The translations under genes and the position numbers were made by a program. A stretch of 24,789 bases of DNA from a virus. Positions 12,305 to 21,263 of the stretch are shown one piece after another; the first letter of the stretch is position 1; the number at the start of each line of letters is the position of its first letter. The stretch is from the IMG/VR virus record IMGVR_UViG_3300027801_000155, positions 1-24,789 of that record; one strand, given 5' to 3'. The notes under the pieces were generated by a model. The model saw only the letters and a list, made by a program, of their open reading frames with translations, was not told where the DNA came from and did no database searches.

Positions 12305-12987
12305 GCATAACGATTAGATTGAATGAAGAAGAAGAATGGATTGAATTTGATATACCTACGGAGTGGAAAGATATGAGTGTTTCTTATTGGGCAGAACTCA
12401 CAGGAATAATACAAAAACATCAAGAAAGAAATAAATTGCAGCAAACTCATTACGAAGAAAAATATGAAGGAGAGGAGGATTTAAAAAAAATAATAGGAAA
12501 TATTGAAATTGTAGATGAGATTCGTTTAAATGGAGAAATATTCAGTTTTTTATCAGGTCTTTCAAAGGAAGATATGAAAAGAGTAGATATGGATCAGGTT
12601 ACTGAAGTTATAAACACATTAGGTGTTCTTACGGAAGAATATAAGCCTACAGGAGCTAGGTCGTTTGAGTTTGAGGATGAAACTTATTATTTTCCATCTG
12701 AAATGTTAAAGAAAAATACTTATGGTGATTTTATTGAATCTACTCAGCTTGATATGACTATTGATGGCATGCAAAATGGCAGATATGATATTCTTCCTGA
12801 GCAGATGGCTATATTATGCAGGAGAATAGGGGAAGAATATGATGAAGATTTAATAGCCGCAAAAACCGAAAAGTTTAAAAACTTAAAAATGGACTCAGTT
12901 ATGGAGTTCGCTTTTTTTTTGACCAATCAAAGCAGAAGATTGCAGAGAACTTTCAATACATATTCGGAGAAAAAAGCAAATCTATGA
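12301..12987 (+). CDS. Tail assembly chaperone (lambda gpG-like), upstream frame of a frameshift pair
   Basis: A 228-residue protein: an N-terminal strand pair (ITIRLNEEEEWIEFDIPTEW), a helical middle with FSFLSGLSKEDMKRVDMDQV, a beta segment (FEFEDETYYFPSE) and helices (YGDFIESTQ, then DILPEQMAILCRRIGEEYDE). This matches the layout of Bacteroidetes phage tail chaperones, which bind tape measure protein during tail assembly. A T9 tract near the end gives the in-register slippery heptamer T-TTT-TTG at 12915-12921 (codons 206-207). A -1 shift there leads into the downstream frame. The unshifted tail after residue 207 is 21 residues. Overlaps its neighbours at both ends. Confidence 0.68.
   Translation: MSITIRLNEEEEWIEFDIPTEWKDMSVSYWAELTGIIQKHQERNKLQQTHYEEKYEGEEDLKKIIGNIEIVDEIRLNGEIFSFLSGLSKEDMKRVDMDQVTEVINTLGVLTEEYKPTGARSFEFEDETYYFPSEMLKKNTYGDFIESTQLDMTIDGMQNGRYDILPEQMAILCRRIGEEYDEDLIAAKTEKFKNLKMDSVMEFAFFLTNQSRRLQRTFNTYSEKKANL
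12915..12921 (+). promoter_or_regulatory. Candidate -1 ribosomal frameshift site T-TTT-TTG
   Basis: The zero-frame codons are TTT (12916-12918) and TTG (12919-12921), preceded by T, giving the X-XXY-YYZ pattern within a nine-T run (12912-12920). The -1 frame is open from upstream of this site through to 13223, so slippage yields a 307-residue protein: residues 1-207 of the chaperone plus 100 residues read in the downstream frame. This is the G/GT arrangement of tail assembly chaperones. Confidence 0.6.
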
Positions 12988-13223
12988 TGGAAGTAAAAAC
13001 AAAAGGGCTTTATAATAATTATATAAAGCCATTTGGATGGTTAAATAGCCTTTATGTTCTTGCAGAGAAAGGGGTTTTTAAAAGTGAAGGTAAAAATGGA
13101 ATAGACAGCGTTAAAGATACTAATTTATATAAAGTATTGACTTATTTAAGCTGGATAACAGCTAAAAATGAGTATGAATCAAAGGTTAGTGAGAAAATAT
13201 CTAATCCAAATAAAGTAAGCTAA
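12984..13223 (+). CDS. Downstream (T) part of the tail assembly chaperone frameshift pair
   Basis: Read from the ATG at 12984 the frame gives 79 residues, but it is open further upstream to the slippery T9 tract. The extra codons encode a plausible helix (QKIAENFQYIFGEKSKS) continuous with this segment. The core YIKPFGWLNSLYVLAEKGVF, then LYKVLTYLSWITAKNEYE, resembles the small second frame that follows tail chaperones in Bacteroidetes phages (aromatic-Gly-Trp, then a Leu-rich helix and a closing charged helix). It is therefore probably made mainly as a C-terminal extension of the preceding protein. The ATG overlapping the upstream TGA also permits separate re-initiation. Confidence 0.65.
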   Translation: MMEVKTKGLYNNYIKPFGWLNSLYVLAEKGVFKSEGKNGIDSVKDTNLYKVLTYLSWITAKNEYESKVSEKISNPNKVS

Positions 13224-13227
13224 AGAT

Positions 13228-14403
13228 ATGGCAATAAAATTAACAGATATAGTAACAGTAATGAAATCCAAATGGACTTATGGAGATAAGTTTTTTGGAT
13301 ATACAGAGGAGTTTAATGATAATCACAACACTCAGTACCCTTCATTACTAATTACACCGCCAACATCAGTATTTCCTGAAGTTGGACTAAATAATGGTTG
13401 GGAGAATTATACTTTTGAGATTTATTTTTCAGATTTATACAATAGAACAGCGCAAGCAAACGAAGCTATAGACCAAAGGTGGGAAAACCTGCAAGATTTA
13501 TCTACTGAATGGTTAGATAATTTCTTAAAATACTACCAAGCTAATGCTCCAATTCTTGCATTTTTAGAAGATGAAAGCGTTACCTTAGAAAGGAACAAAG
13601 AAGTGGCTAACGACCAATTACTTCAGATTAAAATGACTTTCAGTTGGAGAGTTTTAAGTAAATGCTTTAGACCTCAATCAACATATCCTAATCAAATTGA
13701 GGACTTAGTTTCTTGGTTAAGAGCAGACAGTAATGTTACATTTAGCATCCCTACTAAAAAAGTAAGTGCTATTGGTGATGGATCAGGTGATGGGAATGGT
13801 ATATCACAATCAGTTTCAGGTTCTCAGCCATTAAGATATACTTATGGTGGTGGGTCAGACAAAACAAGAATTGAATTTAATGGAACAAGTGATTATTTAG
13901 TATCAGACAACAACTGTCCGCTAACAGGAAACGATTTAACTATTTTTTATGTTGGAAAATCTAATGCCTTGACAGTAAGCACGCAAAGAGCTGTAGGGTA
14001 TAGAGATTCGGCAGGTGGAGGTAGTGATAGGTTGAATTTTGGAATAGCTTCAAATGGTAGGCTTTATTTTAAGGCGAAAGATGATACAGGAAATAACGGT
14101 TTGATAACTAGCACCAATCTTGATCTAGGAACAAGTCTTCACATAGGTCGTGCTAGTATTAAAAATACTGACTTTTATCTTCAATACAATAACAGTACTG
14201 AAGTTACAGTCAATGTTCCTTTATATTCAAATGCTAATGGATTTAATTTAGCTCCATTCAGAGTAGGGTTTATAGAGTCAGGAATAGTAGGGGATTATTG
14301 GAATGGATATATACAAGAAGTAATTATCTATAATAGAGCATTAAACTCTCCTGAGATTGGACAAGTAAAAGATTACTTAAATAAAAAATATAGAATATAT
14401 TAA
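13228..14403 (+). CDS. Tail protein with a C-terminal LamG-like lectin domain
   Basis: A 391-residue protein in two parts. Residues 1-~150 (LTDIVTVMKSKWTYG to LLQIKMTFSWRVLSKC) form a compact domain of the kind found in Bacteroidetes phage tail genes, role unclear. Residues ~160-391 match a concanavalin/LamG jelly roll: the start (DLVSWLRADSNVTF), a strand (RIEFNGTSDYLV), a strand (LTIFYVGKS) and the closing motif GYIQEVIIYNRALNSPEIG followed by a terminal DYLNKKYR helix. Such domains bind glycans or proteins, so surface adsorption is likely. It begins 4 bases after the chaperone frame and ends 3 bases before the next tail gene. Confidence 0.75.
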   Translation: MAIKLTDIVTVMKSKWTYGDKFFGYTEEFNDNHNTQYPSLLITPPTSVFPEVGLNNGWENYTFEIYFSDLYNRTAQANEAIDQRWENLQDLSTEWLDNFLKYYQANAPILAFLEDESVTLERNKEVANDQLLQIKMTFSWRVLSKCFRPQSTYPNQIEDLVSWLRADSNVTFSIPTKKVSAIGDGSGDGNGISQSVSGSQPLRYTYGGGSDKTRIEFNGTSDYLVSDNNCPLTGNDLTIFYVGKSNALTVSTQRAVGYRDSAGGGSDRLNFGIASNGRLYFKAKDDTGNNGLITSTNLDLGTSLHIGRASIKNTDFYLQYNNSTEVTVNVPLYSNANGFNLAPFRVGFIESGIVGDYWNGYIQEVIIYNRALNSPEIGQVKDYLNKKYRIY

Positions 14404-14406
14404 GAT

Positions 14407-16572
14407 ATGGCATACGGAATAAATGGAACTATACTGAGATTACAAGACCCTGCTGGTAATACGGCTTCGTCTTTAAATAGAGCAAGAAATTTTACTGGGA
14501 GTTACTCAACTACATGGAGTGTAAATCATCCTATAGTGCATAGTGTTATTTGTAATCCAGTTTTAACTGAAGCTGAGGAGCCAAGTGCACTTAATTTTAG
14601 TGGTGGTAATGGAGATGTGGTAAATGTAATTTTTGATGTTTACCAATGTAATTCAATACAAGACACTACTGTATTCCCTAGTGAATGGACATTAGTATCT
14701 TCTGTAAGAAAATCAAGAGATATAAGAAATATAAGTCAGAAAGATAGGATATGGGGGGGAGATGGTGTTGCTGGTATTTATGGTCATATATTTACAGTAG
14801 ATATTAGTGAGATTTGTAGAGATTTGTTAAGTTATAGTTTGCTGCCACATGGAAAGGGGACTTATACTGACTATAGGTATGGCGGATTAAATGGAGGGCC
14901 TAGACAGCAAGATAATCTTGCACAACCTGTATGGAGTGATAATTATATCTTAACAAGAAATGGAACATACAGGAAAATACGAGTTCGGTATAGAACTGAA
15001 ATTATTGATGGTGATGGATTTATTAGGGAGGCTACTACTCCAGCAAGCCAACTGAGTAGTGAATCTAATTATGGTATAATAAATAGTGCATTAGATTTTG
15101 ACAGCAATAAGCCTGCAAGTCCATGGACTCATGCAAGTATATTTGTCCATAGTGGATGGGGGTGTTCTAATACTTACCCTAGGCAGCATCAATCCCTAGC
15201 TCCAAATTGGAATTATGACTCGTCTTCTAGTAAGGGCACGACTATGGTAACTAAGGATATTAGAATGACTGAGAACATGGAAGCTCTTTATTGGACTCAA
15301 GGAAATATAAACAATTATAATATTTGGAGTAATGATAACTACGATTCAGGTACAGCTCCAGGAGGAGAAGGTAATCCTGAAGATTGTAAATACTGTAGTT
15401 CCAATACTTCTGACTTGATTGCAGATGCACAGATAAGGGTTACCGCTTATGATGCTAGTGGTGTAATTGTAAGAACTGCTATACTTTATGACTGGAATCA
15501 AAACTTAATTCCAAAAACAACTATAAATGGAGTTACAGGTGTATGGCCTAGAAGTCATTACAGGCCATGTGTTCAAAATATATCTCCTGTTTTTATTAAT
15601 GCTAACTGTATACATGAATTATCTGCAGTAAAAAATATATGGGAGAATGGTGGAGAAACATATACAAGGAGAAGGATAGATGTTGATGGAGCTACTGCTG
15701 ATGCCGCAAATGCTTTATTTTTAAATGATGAGATTTCTTATTACTCTATTTCAGGGGTTACTGTAACCACCACTCAAGGAAGTGGTCTAGGAGAAACTAA
15801 GACGAACTTATTTGAATATAGATGGTATAGGATAGACCGAGATAGAAGCTTGGTAACCAAAAATACAGGAGCTTACTATAATGGGATTTATTATACGGAG
15901 CTTAGTACTGATTATGCTACAAATACTAAAAAGATTAGGTGTAAGGGGCTAAATTGGGGTAATAGCGAAGTACCTTATTTTAGGGTGCATTGGCTGAATA
16001 AGGCAGGAGGAATAGATTCCTATACCTTTAAAGGAGATACTAAGGTTTCTTATAGTGCGAGTAGAGATATTATATTAAGGCCAGAGCCTAGAGCAGTTGG
16101 AAATGTTGGTTATGGTGTTTCTGCAGGTACAAGTCCAAATCCTTATCCTTCTGATAATGCTCCGACTAAAGGAAATTATCAGTCAGACACAATGAGAGGA
16201 GGGGATGTTTACCATGGAGGGTCAGAAGTTCTTAATGTAGATTCAACTAAAAGTGGAATGTTCTCTAGTTTACCATTAAATCAACTCAAGGCTGATTGGC
16301 TGAGAGAAATAGTATCATCTCCAAATGTTTGGACAGAACGGATAACTACTGATGTGGTAACTGGATCAACTACTTTTTACAATGTTGCCTATAGGTCTGT
16401 ATCAGACATTGAAAAAGGAAGTAATATGGATGGTAGAACTCCATCTAATACGCAGTATATCCCAATTATAATCACTAACTCATCAGTAGATATTTACGAT
16501 AGTGCAAAAGGTCTTACAACAATGTCTTTTGAATATACTCATGCTCATGCAGTTGTAACTCAAAGAAATTAA
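14407..16572 (+). CDS. Large virion/tail protein of unknown type (721 aa)
   Basis: A 721-residue protein rich in Gly, Ser, Asn, Tyr and Trp, typical of beta-rich tail or baseplate proteins. Scattered Cys residues cluster at CKYCSS near residue ~330. Segments such as TYRKIRVRYRTEII, then FEYRWYRIDRDRS and IRCKGLNWGNSEVPYFRVHW, look like successive beta sheets, perhaps immunoglobulin-like or jelly-roll modules. No enzymatic motif, signal peptide or membrane segment. It sits between the LamG tail protein and the 1120-residue tail protein, with gaps of 3 and 5 bases, so the three are made together and probably assemble into the same distal tail structure. Family not recognised. Confidence 0.72.
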   Translation: MAYGINGTILRLQDPAGNTASSLNRARNFTGSYSTTWSVNHPIVHSVICNPVLTEAEEPSALNFSGGNGDVVNVIFDVYQCNSIQDTTVFPSEWTLVSSVRKSRDIRNISQKDRIWGGDGVAGIYGHIFTVDISEICRDLLSYSLLPHGKGTYTDYRYGGLNGGPRQQDNLAQPVWSDNYILTRNGTYRKIRVRYRTEIIDGDGFIREATTPASQLSSESNYGIINSALDFDSNKPASPWTHASIFVHSGWGCSNTYPRQHQSLAPNWNYDSSSSKGTTMVTKDIRMTENMEALYWTQGNINNYNIWSNDNYDSGTAPGGEGNPEDCKYCSSNTSDLIADAQIRVTAYDASGVIVRTAILYDWNQNLIPKTTINGVTGVWPRSHYRPCVQNISPVFINANCIHELSAVKNIWENGGETYTRRRIDVDGATADAANALFLNDEISYYSISGVTVTTTQGSGLGETKTNLFEYRWYRIDRDRSLVTKNTGAYYNGIYYTELSTDYATNTKKIRCKGLNWGNSEVPYFRVHWLNKAGGIDSYTFKGDTKVSYSASRDIILRPEPRAVGNVGYGVSAGTSPNPYPSDNAPTKGNYQSDTMRGGDVYHGGSEVLNVDSTKSGMFSSLPLNQLKADWLREIVSSPNVWTERITTDVVTGSTTFYNVAYRSVSDIEKGSNMDGRTPSNTQYIPIIITNSSVDIYDSAKGLTTMSFEYTHAHAVVTQRN

Positions 16573-16577
16573 ACTAT

Positions 16578-19500
16578 ATGCCTAAAAATGACATCTCTAT
16601 AGAAATTTTAGAGGAAGTAAATAATGTGCGAATCCCAAACTTGTACGGAGGTAATATCCTTTCTAATGGGGATTTTAGTAATAGTAGTATTTGGGATTTA
16701 ACTCAGCCATCCAGCTCTACTTGTTCTATAAACTGGTCTATATCAGGGGGTGTTATAATTAAAACAGCAGGAGCATGCTCTTACTTTGAGCAGCCATTAA
16801 CGCTTGTAGAGGGTAGGACTTATGAGATAGAGGTAGGAGTTAAAGATTACAATAGGTCTGGTTCTTTCCTCTTAGCTAATCATGGGATTGGAAATTCAAA
16901 TGTAACGGTGTTTAATTCTACTGATATTTGTTTGGGGTGTGACGGAAATACAAATCAGTATGCTCACATTACTAAGCAATGGGTTCAAGGCGCATATAAT
17001 ACTAACCTGATAAGATTCTATGCACATAGTTCTTCAGCTATGACGATAACTTATATAAGGGTATATGAAACTATAGCTGATGACAGTAAAGTTATGGGAA
17101 GGCTAGATGCTGCTACAACTGACGATTTTCCTTTAGCAATTACATTTGCGGTAAACGACCCTTCAGATATTGATGCTAGAAAAGGAGCATACAGTAAGAC
17201 ATTCCAAGTCCCTGCTTCTAATAATAACAATCAGGTATTAAAACACCTTAATATAGCAAATTCTAATAATCTTGAGGCTATACTAACGGAAAAATTTAGA
17301 TGTAGAATTTTGGTTGGTAATTTATTTTCATTAGTAGGATTGCTTCAAATAAAAGGAGTACAAAGATTAAACAATAAGCCAATATATTATGATGTTACCT
17401 TTTTAGGAGATAATCTAGCTTGGAGTACATTTTTAGATGGAAAATATTTAAGCGACTTACAACTCGCAAACTCTACAGACCTTAAATTAGGAGCAAAAGA
17501 AATCGTTAAGACTTGGCAGGCAGATAGCTGTGAGAGTTCTACAGAAAGAGATGGAACTAATACCGTTAATACATCTCCTGTTGTTTATCCTTTTGTCAGT
17601 TATGGTCAGGCTAACGAAACAGGTAATGAATTTGGTGCTGCCGTTCAAATGCTTAGGACTAAATATGAATATGATTGGATTAATAACGGAAACTTTGGTA
17701 TACCAAACTCATCACAAACAGGAGTTTATGGAGCTGTAGACAACGGAGGAAGTTTTGCTCCTACCCCATACACCAGCAAAAATCCTGTAAATGATTGGCG
17801 ACCAATGGTGTGGATTTATAATATGATTATGAAGATATTTGAAGATGTAGGATATACTGTATCATCTAATTTTATGGAAACTTTAGATTTTAAAAAATTA
17901 GTATATGCTAGTCCAAATTTTCTTTTTAATAATCCTGACCAAAGATATCAAGCTAATAGTTATTTAGGTAACTTTAAAGATGATTCTAGTTGCCCGGCAA
18001 CTGCAATTAATCTTAGATTTCTTAATGAAACTTTAACGGATAGTATTTCCGTTCAGAATAATGGCAATACCCAAGGAGGGCACTCTGGTTTCCCTGAATG
18101 TCCACTTCAGTTTGGGGGTCTCTGTTATGGTGGTAGTGGAGCGGGTAGTGCTAGATTTCAACCTGCTACTGGTGTTATTGTAAATCAAGGAGCAACACTC
18201 CAGCAAGACCTTACTGTATTTACAGGATCAGGATTTACAGGCTGGAATATACCAGTCGCAGGGTATTATAAGTTTTCCACCTCAAACATCATGTGGGGTA
18301 TAGAGTTTCAGGGACATTCAGGAACAGGAGGGTCAAGTGATTGGTCAGGGAGTGGAAATTTTACTAATTCGTCACAGACAGGGATTCAGTTTTTTGCAAA
18401 AATAGGGGTTCAATGTAAAACTGTAGGGGAAACAGGTTATTGCAGTAGAGAAACTATCCCTGATGGTGAAGGTCAGCAGCTTACAGGGTTTTTAGATGCT
18501 AATGGAGCAGGCCCTACAGGGACTTATGCTATATATGAAACTTTAGACCCAACTGAATATATTGGGTACTTTAATAAAGGAGATGAGGTAAGGTTTGAAC
18601 TGTTAATGAATAATTATATGCAGGTTGAAAGCCCAGAAGACAATTATACAGGTTCAACTACCTTAGCTTTCAAGATGATGCTATGGGGTACAACCCTTAA
18701 TAATTGGTATGGCTCAAATGGAACAGTAATGATAGAGATGTATGACCAACAAGTCCCTGTTTATGGTGGGGAATATAACCTTCAAGATATTTTTCCTGCC
18801 GACCAAAAGCAAATTGATTTCGTGAAGGGAGTAGCTCATTGTTTTAACCTTCAATTTAATACAGTAGAAGCAGAAAAAACAGTATATATAGAGCCTTATA
18901 ATGATTTTTATTTACCCCCTTCAGATGCTATTGATTGGACTTGGAAGTTATCTAGGAATCAATCAGATGGCCAACATTTCATTGAAAACATTTTTTCAAG
19001 AAAGATTGTGTTTAAATATAAGTTAGATTCTGCTGATTGGAGAGTAAATGACATGAGTGAGCAGTTTTTTGACAGCCTAGGGGATATATATCCTTATCAA
19101 AAAGATTTAGGCCAAACATATCCTTCAGGAGTTAAGGAATTTGAGAATCCTTATTTCGCAGGTACTTATGATTCTCATAATAGGTGGGGAATTACTAAAG
19201 ATAATTATGCTAATAATTTCTATTCTGCAGCAATGTGGACTAGTTCTACCGCTATCTCATCTCCAAAAGGATATGGCTTTATGCCTAGAATATTACTGTA
19301 TAACAAAATGATTATGCCTGCGATTAACGACCCAATATGGCAGGGTTTTTGGGTTGAGTCATTGCCTGCGGCTCCTGCTTCTAGTAAATTTTCTGCAAAA
19401 GCAGTTCAGGTTTCTGATGTTACAGCATACAATTATTTAAGTTTTCCTACTGGGGATTTTACTAATTCATTTTATACTTCAGCAACATTTATAAATAGAC

Positions 19501-19940
19501 ATAATTATACCACTCAATTTGGGTTGTCTTATGGGGATTATTGGGCTGGAGATTATGATGCTGCTTCTAATACTTATGGTGATAGTGCGACAGGGTTAGG
19601 TCTTTACTCTAGGTATTATCAGGCAATGATAGATGGATTGATAGACAAACCAAAAGTAAGGATTTGCTATGTAGATTTAAAAATATCCGACATAACGCAG
19701 CTTGACTTTAGAAAAATGGTATATATTGATGGAGTCTATTACCGATTGATTAAGGTTTTAGATTATGCTCCACACCTAAACACCCCTACAAAAGTAGAGC
19801 TACATCAATATAGTCCTAAGAGTGGAAGTGCATTGTCAAATTCAGCAATTTGGATAAATAATAATGGAACTACTGGAGGTGGAGGGGGTGATCCTGTAGG
19901 TAGCGGCCCTATTTTGGATAATAATAATTCTGATGGGTAA
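16578..19940 (+). CDS. Very large tail protein with an N-terminal carbohydrate-binding-like domain (1120 aa)
   Basis: The start (ISIEILEEVNNVRIPN) is followed at residues ~23-165 by a jelly roll of the CBM4/9 kind: NILSNGDFSN, then WDLTQ, the FEQPLTLVEGRTYEIEVGV motif and a closing strand (AMTITYIRVYET). Residues ~175-300 (DDFPLAITFAVNDPSDIDARKGAYSK, shortened here to DARKGAYSKTFQVPAS) carry the RK-x2-YSKT-x2-VP motif common in Bacteroidetes phage tail proteins. A further beta module lies around ~535-600 (LQQDLTVFTGSG). The C-terminus is Gly/Asn-rich. Such proteins likely form the tail tip or baseplate and contact the host surface. The N-terminal module reads like a domain inserted into a conserved backbone. 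Confidence 0.78.
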   Translation: MPKNDISIEILEEVNNVRIPNLYGGNILSNGDFSNSSIWDLTQPSSSTCSINWSISGGVIIKTAGACSYFEQPLTLVEGRTYEIEVGVKDYNRSGSFLLANHGIGNSNVTVFNSTDICLGCDGNTNQYAHITKQWVQGAYNTNLIRFYAHSSSAMTITYIRVYETIADDSKVMGRLDAATTDDFPLAITFAVNDPSDIDARKGAYSKTFQVPASNNNNQVLKHLNIANSNNLEAILTEKFRCRILVGNLFSLVGLLQIKGVQRLNNKPIYYDVTFLGDNLAWSTFLDGKYLSDLQLANSTDLKLGAKEIVKTWQADSCESSTERDGTNTVNTSPVVYPFVSYGQANETGNEFGAAVQMLRTKYEYDWINNGNFGIPNSSQTGVYGAVDNGGSFAPTPYTSKNPVNDWRPMVWIYNMIMKIFEDVGYTVSSNFMETLDFKKLVYASPNFLFNNPDQRYQANSYLGNFKDDSSCPATAINLRFLNETLTDSISVQNNGNTQGGHSGFPECPLQFGGLCYGGSGAGSARFQPATGVIVNQGATLQQDLTVFTGSGFTGWNIPVAGYYKFSTSNIMWGIEFQGHSGTGGSSDWSGSGNFTNSSQTGIQFFAKIGVQCKTVGETGYCSRETIPDGEGQQLTGFLDANGAGPTGTYAIYETLDPTEYIGYFNKGDEVRFELLMNNYMQVESPEDNYTGSTTLAFKMMLWGTTLNNWYGSNGTVMIEMYDQQVPVYGGEYNLQDIFPADQKQIDFVKGVAHCFNLQFNTVEAEKTVYIEPYNDFYLPPSDAIDWTWKLSRNQSDGQHFIENIFSRKIVFKYKLDSADWRVNDMSEQFFDSLGDIYPYQKDLGQTYPSGVKEFENPYFAGTYDSHNRWGITKDNYANNFYSAAMWTSSTAISSPKGYGFMPRILLYNKMIMPAINDPIWQGFWVESLPAAPASSKFSAKAVQVSDVTAYNYLSFPTGDFTNSFYTSATFINRHNYTTQFGLSYGDYWAGDYDAASNTYGDSATGLGLYSRYYQAMIDGLIDKPKVRICYVDLKISDITQLDFRKMVYIDGVYYRLIKVLDYAPHLNTPTKVELHQYSPKSGSALSNSAIWINNNGTTGGGGGDPVGSGPILDNNNSDG

Positions 19941-19970
19941 TATACTATATATGATTAAAACAACAATATA

Positions 19971-20717
19971 ATGCCAACAAATTTAAACGCAAGGAATGTA
20001 ACAAGAGCAGGAACTAGGCTCAATTCAGGGTTAGATACTATCACTACTTTTGATCTAGTAACCTCTGCTCCAATGCAATGGTCGGAAAATGTAAGAATGA
20101 GATTTACCTCTAGTCAGAGTGGTTCAAATGACTTCCTGTCTAGTGAAGTGCATACTCCTCAGTTTAGCGTTAATTCAGGAAGTATATTGGTAGATGGAAG
20201 TAGTTATAGTAATAAGTTTACATCTAAACATTCTCAATTTATAGCTCCACAAGAGGGCTATGTTAAAAGTATTCAAGGGTATATATCTGCTACAGGTTCA
20301 TCAGGGTGTGCTGAAGAATCCGTAGTGATTAGTGCTTGGAGTAAAACAGTAGATGCGTCAGGAACATCCTCAACTCCTATGAATTTAATATTTTCACAGA
20401 CATTTACATTTAATGGTTCTTCAGATAACCTTGTCTTTGCTGTAGATTCAAAATTATACGGAACATACAGTAAAATTACAATGAATGAAATGGAGGGGGT
20501 TATCTTTTCTATAAAAAGGATTCCAAAGGTAGGGGCACTTTGCTTGAAATGTGCAGCAAGCCTCACTATGGTTTTTGAATCTACTTCTAAAGGAACGAGA
20601 GAAGAATTTATGTTTCCTTCTTTGTCTTCAGCGTTTAATAGGCTTAATGAAACTATAAGTAGTCCTGATTCTCAGTATAAGAATACTCCTGGCCCTATTA
20701 AAACAATATCTGAATAA
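19971..20717 (+). CDS. Beta-rich virion protein, possible fibre or tip component (248 aa)
   Basis: A 248-residue protein. An N-terminal ~30-residue linker (NLNARNVTRAGTRLNSGLDT) is followed by Ser/Thr-rich beta strands. The stretch FIAPQEGYVKSIQGYIS (~90-106), with VVISAWSKTV, then the FSQTFTFNGSSDN strand and the FSIKRIPKVG strand, resembles the barrel found at the C-terminus of phage structural and fibre proteins, in which an Ala-Pro-x-x-Gly turn opens the sheet. The short C-terminal tail may anchor it. It overlaps the next gene by one base (TAATG). Its role in receptor binding is inferred from position between two large tail genes and the tape measure. Confidence 0.6.
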   Translation: MPTNLNARNVTRAGTRLNSGLDTITTFDLVTSAPMQWSENVRMRFTSSQSGSNDFLSSEVHTPQFSVNSGSILVDGSSYSNKFTSKHSQFIAPQEGYVKSIQGYISATGSSGCAEESVVISAWSKTVDASGTSSTPMNLIFSQTFTFNGSSDNLVFAVDSKLYGTYSKITMNEMEGVIFSIKRIPKVGALCLKCAASLTMVFESTSKGTREEFMFPSLSSAFNRLNETISSPDSQYKNTPGPIKTISE

Positions 20718-21256
20718 TGGGTAAATATAAATTCATAGAAGATGCGTTAAGAAAAGAAGCTCCTTATGTAAAGAGAGAGCTTAGAAAAGAATTAAAAAAG
20801 CAACAACATATAGCTTCAGGAAAGTTATATGATGGATTTAAAGATACGATAAAAACAGGCTCTGATAGCATATCTCTTTTGATTACTAATGACACTCCAT
20901 ATATGTGGCTTGTTAATGATGGTAAGAGTGGAGGGGTAACAGCTTCTTTTAACGCTATATATAATTGGGCTCAAGAGAAATGGAAAGGAGGAAAACTAAC
21001 ATTTAGTAGTGAAAGTGATATAGAGAGGTTTGTTCAAAAAGTAAAAAATAATTTAGAAGAACAATATTTTACCAAGTCAGGAGATAGAAATGTCCCTCCT
21101 TATGGATATAAAAGATACTTTTTTATTGATATTACTAAACACAAGATAGCTAAGGGAAAAATGAGTTCAAGGATAGGAAATGCAATAACTAAAGAGGTTG
21201 AGGGTATTATAAATAAAGAATTGATTAAGGCAGAAATTAAATTAACAATAGGATAA
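20717..21256 (+). CDS. Tail completion / HK97 gp10-like minor tail protein (179 aa)
   Basis: A 179-residue protein. Residues 1-40 are a charged helix (IEDALRKEAPYVKRELRKEL). The centre has the pattern of HK97 gp10-like proteins: a buried strand and loop YMWLVNDGKSGG, a helix (FNAIYNWAQEKW), then a segment with ESDIERFVQKVKNNL. The C-terminal helix (IGNAITKEVEGIINKEL) is typical of proteins that seal the top of the tail or attach it to the head. It is encoded just before the tape measure gene. Similar helical proteins are also annotated as neck proteins, so the exact role is uncertain. Confidence 0.6.
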   Translation: MGKYKFIEDALRKEAPYVKRELRKELKKQQHIASGKLYDGFKDTIKTGSDSISLLITNDTPYMWLVNDGKSGGVTASFNAIYNWAQEKWKGGKLTFSSESDIERFVQKVKNNLEEQYFTKSGDRNVPPYGYKRYFFIDITKHKIAKGKMSSRIGNAITKEVEGIINKELIKAEIKLTIG

Positions 21257-21263
21257 TAAAGAC

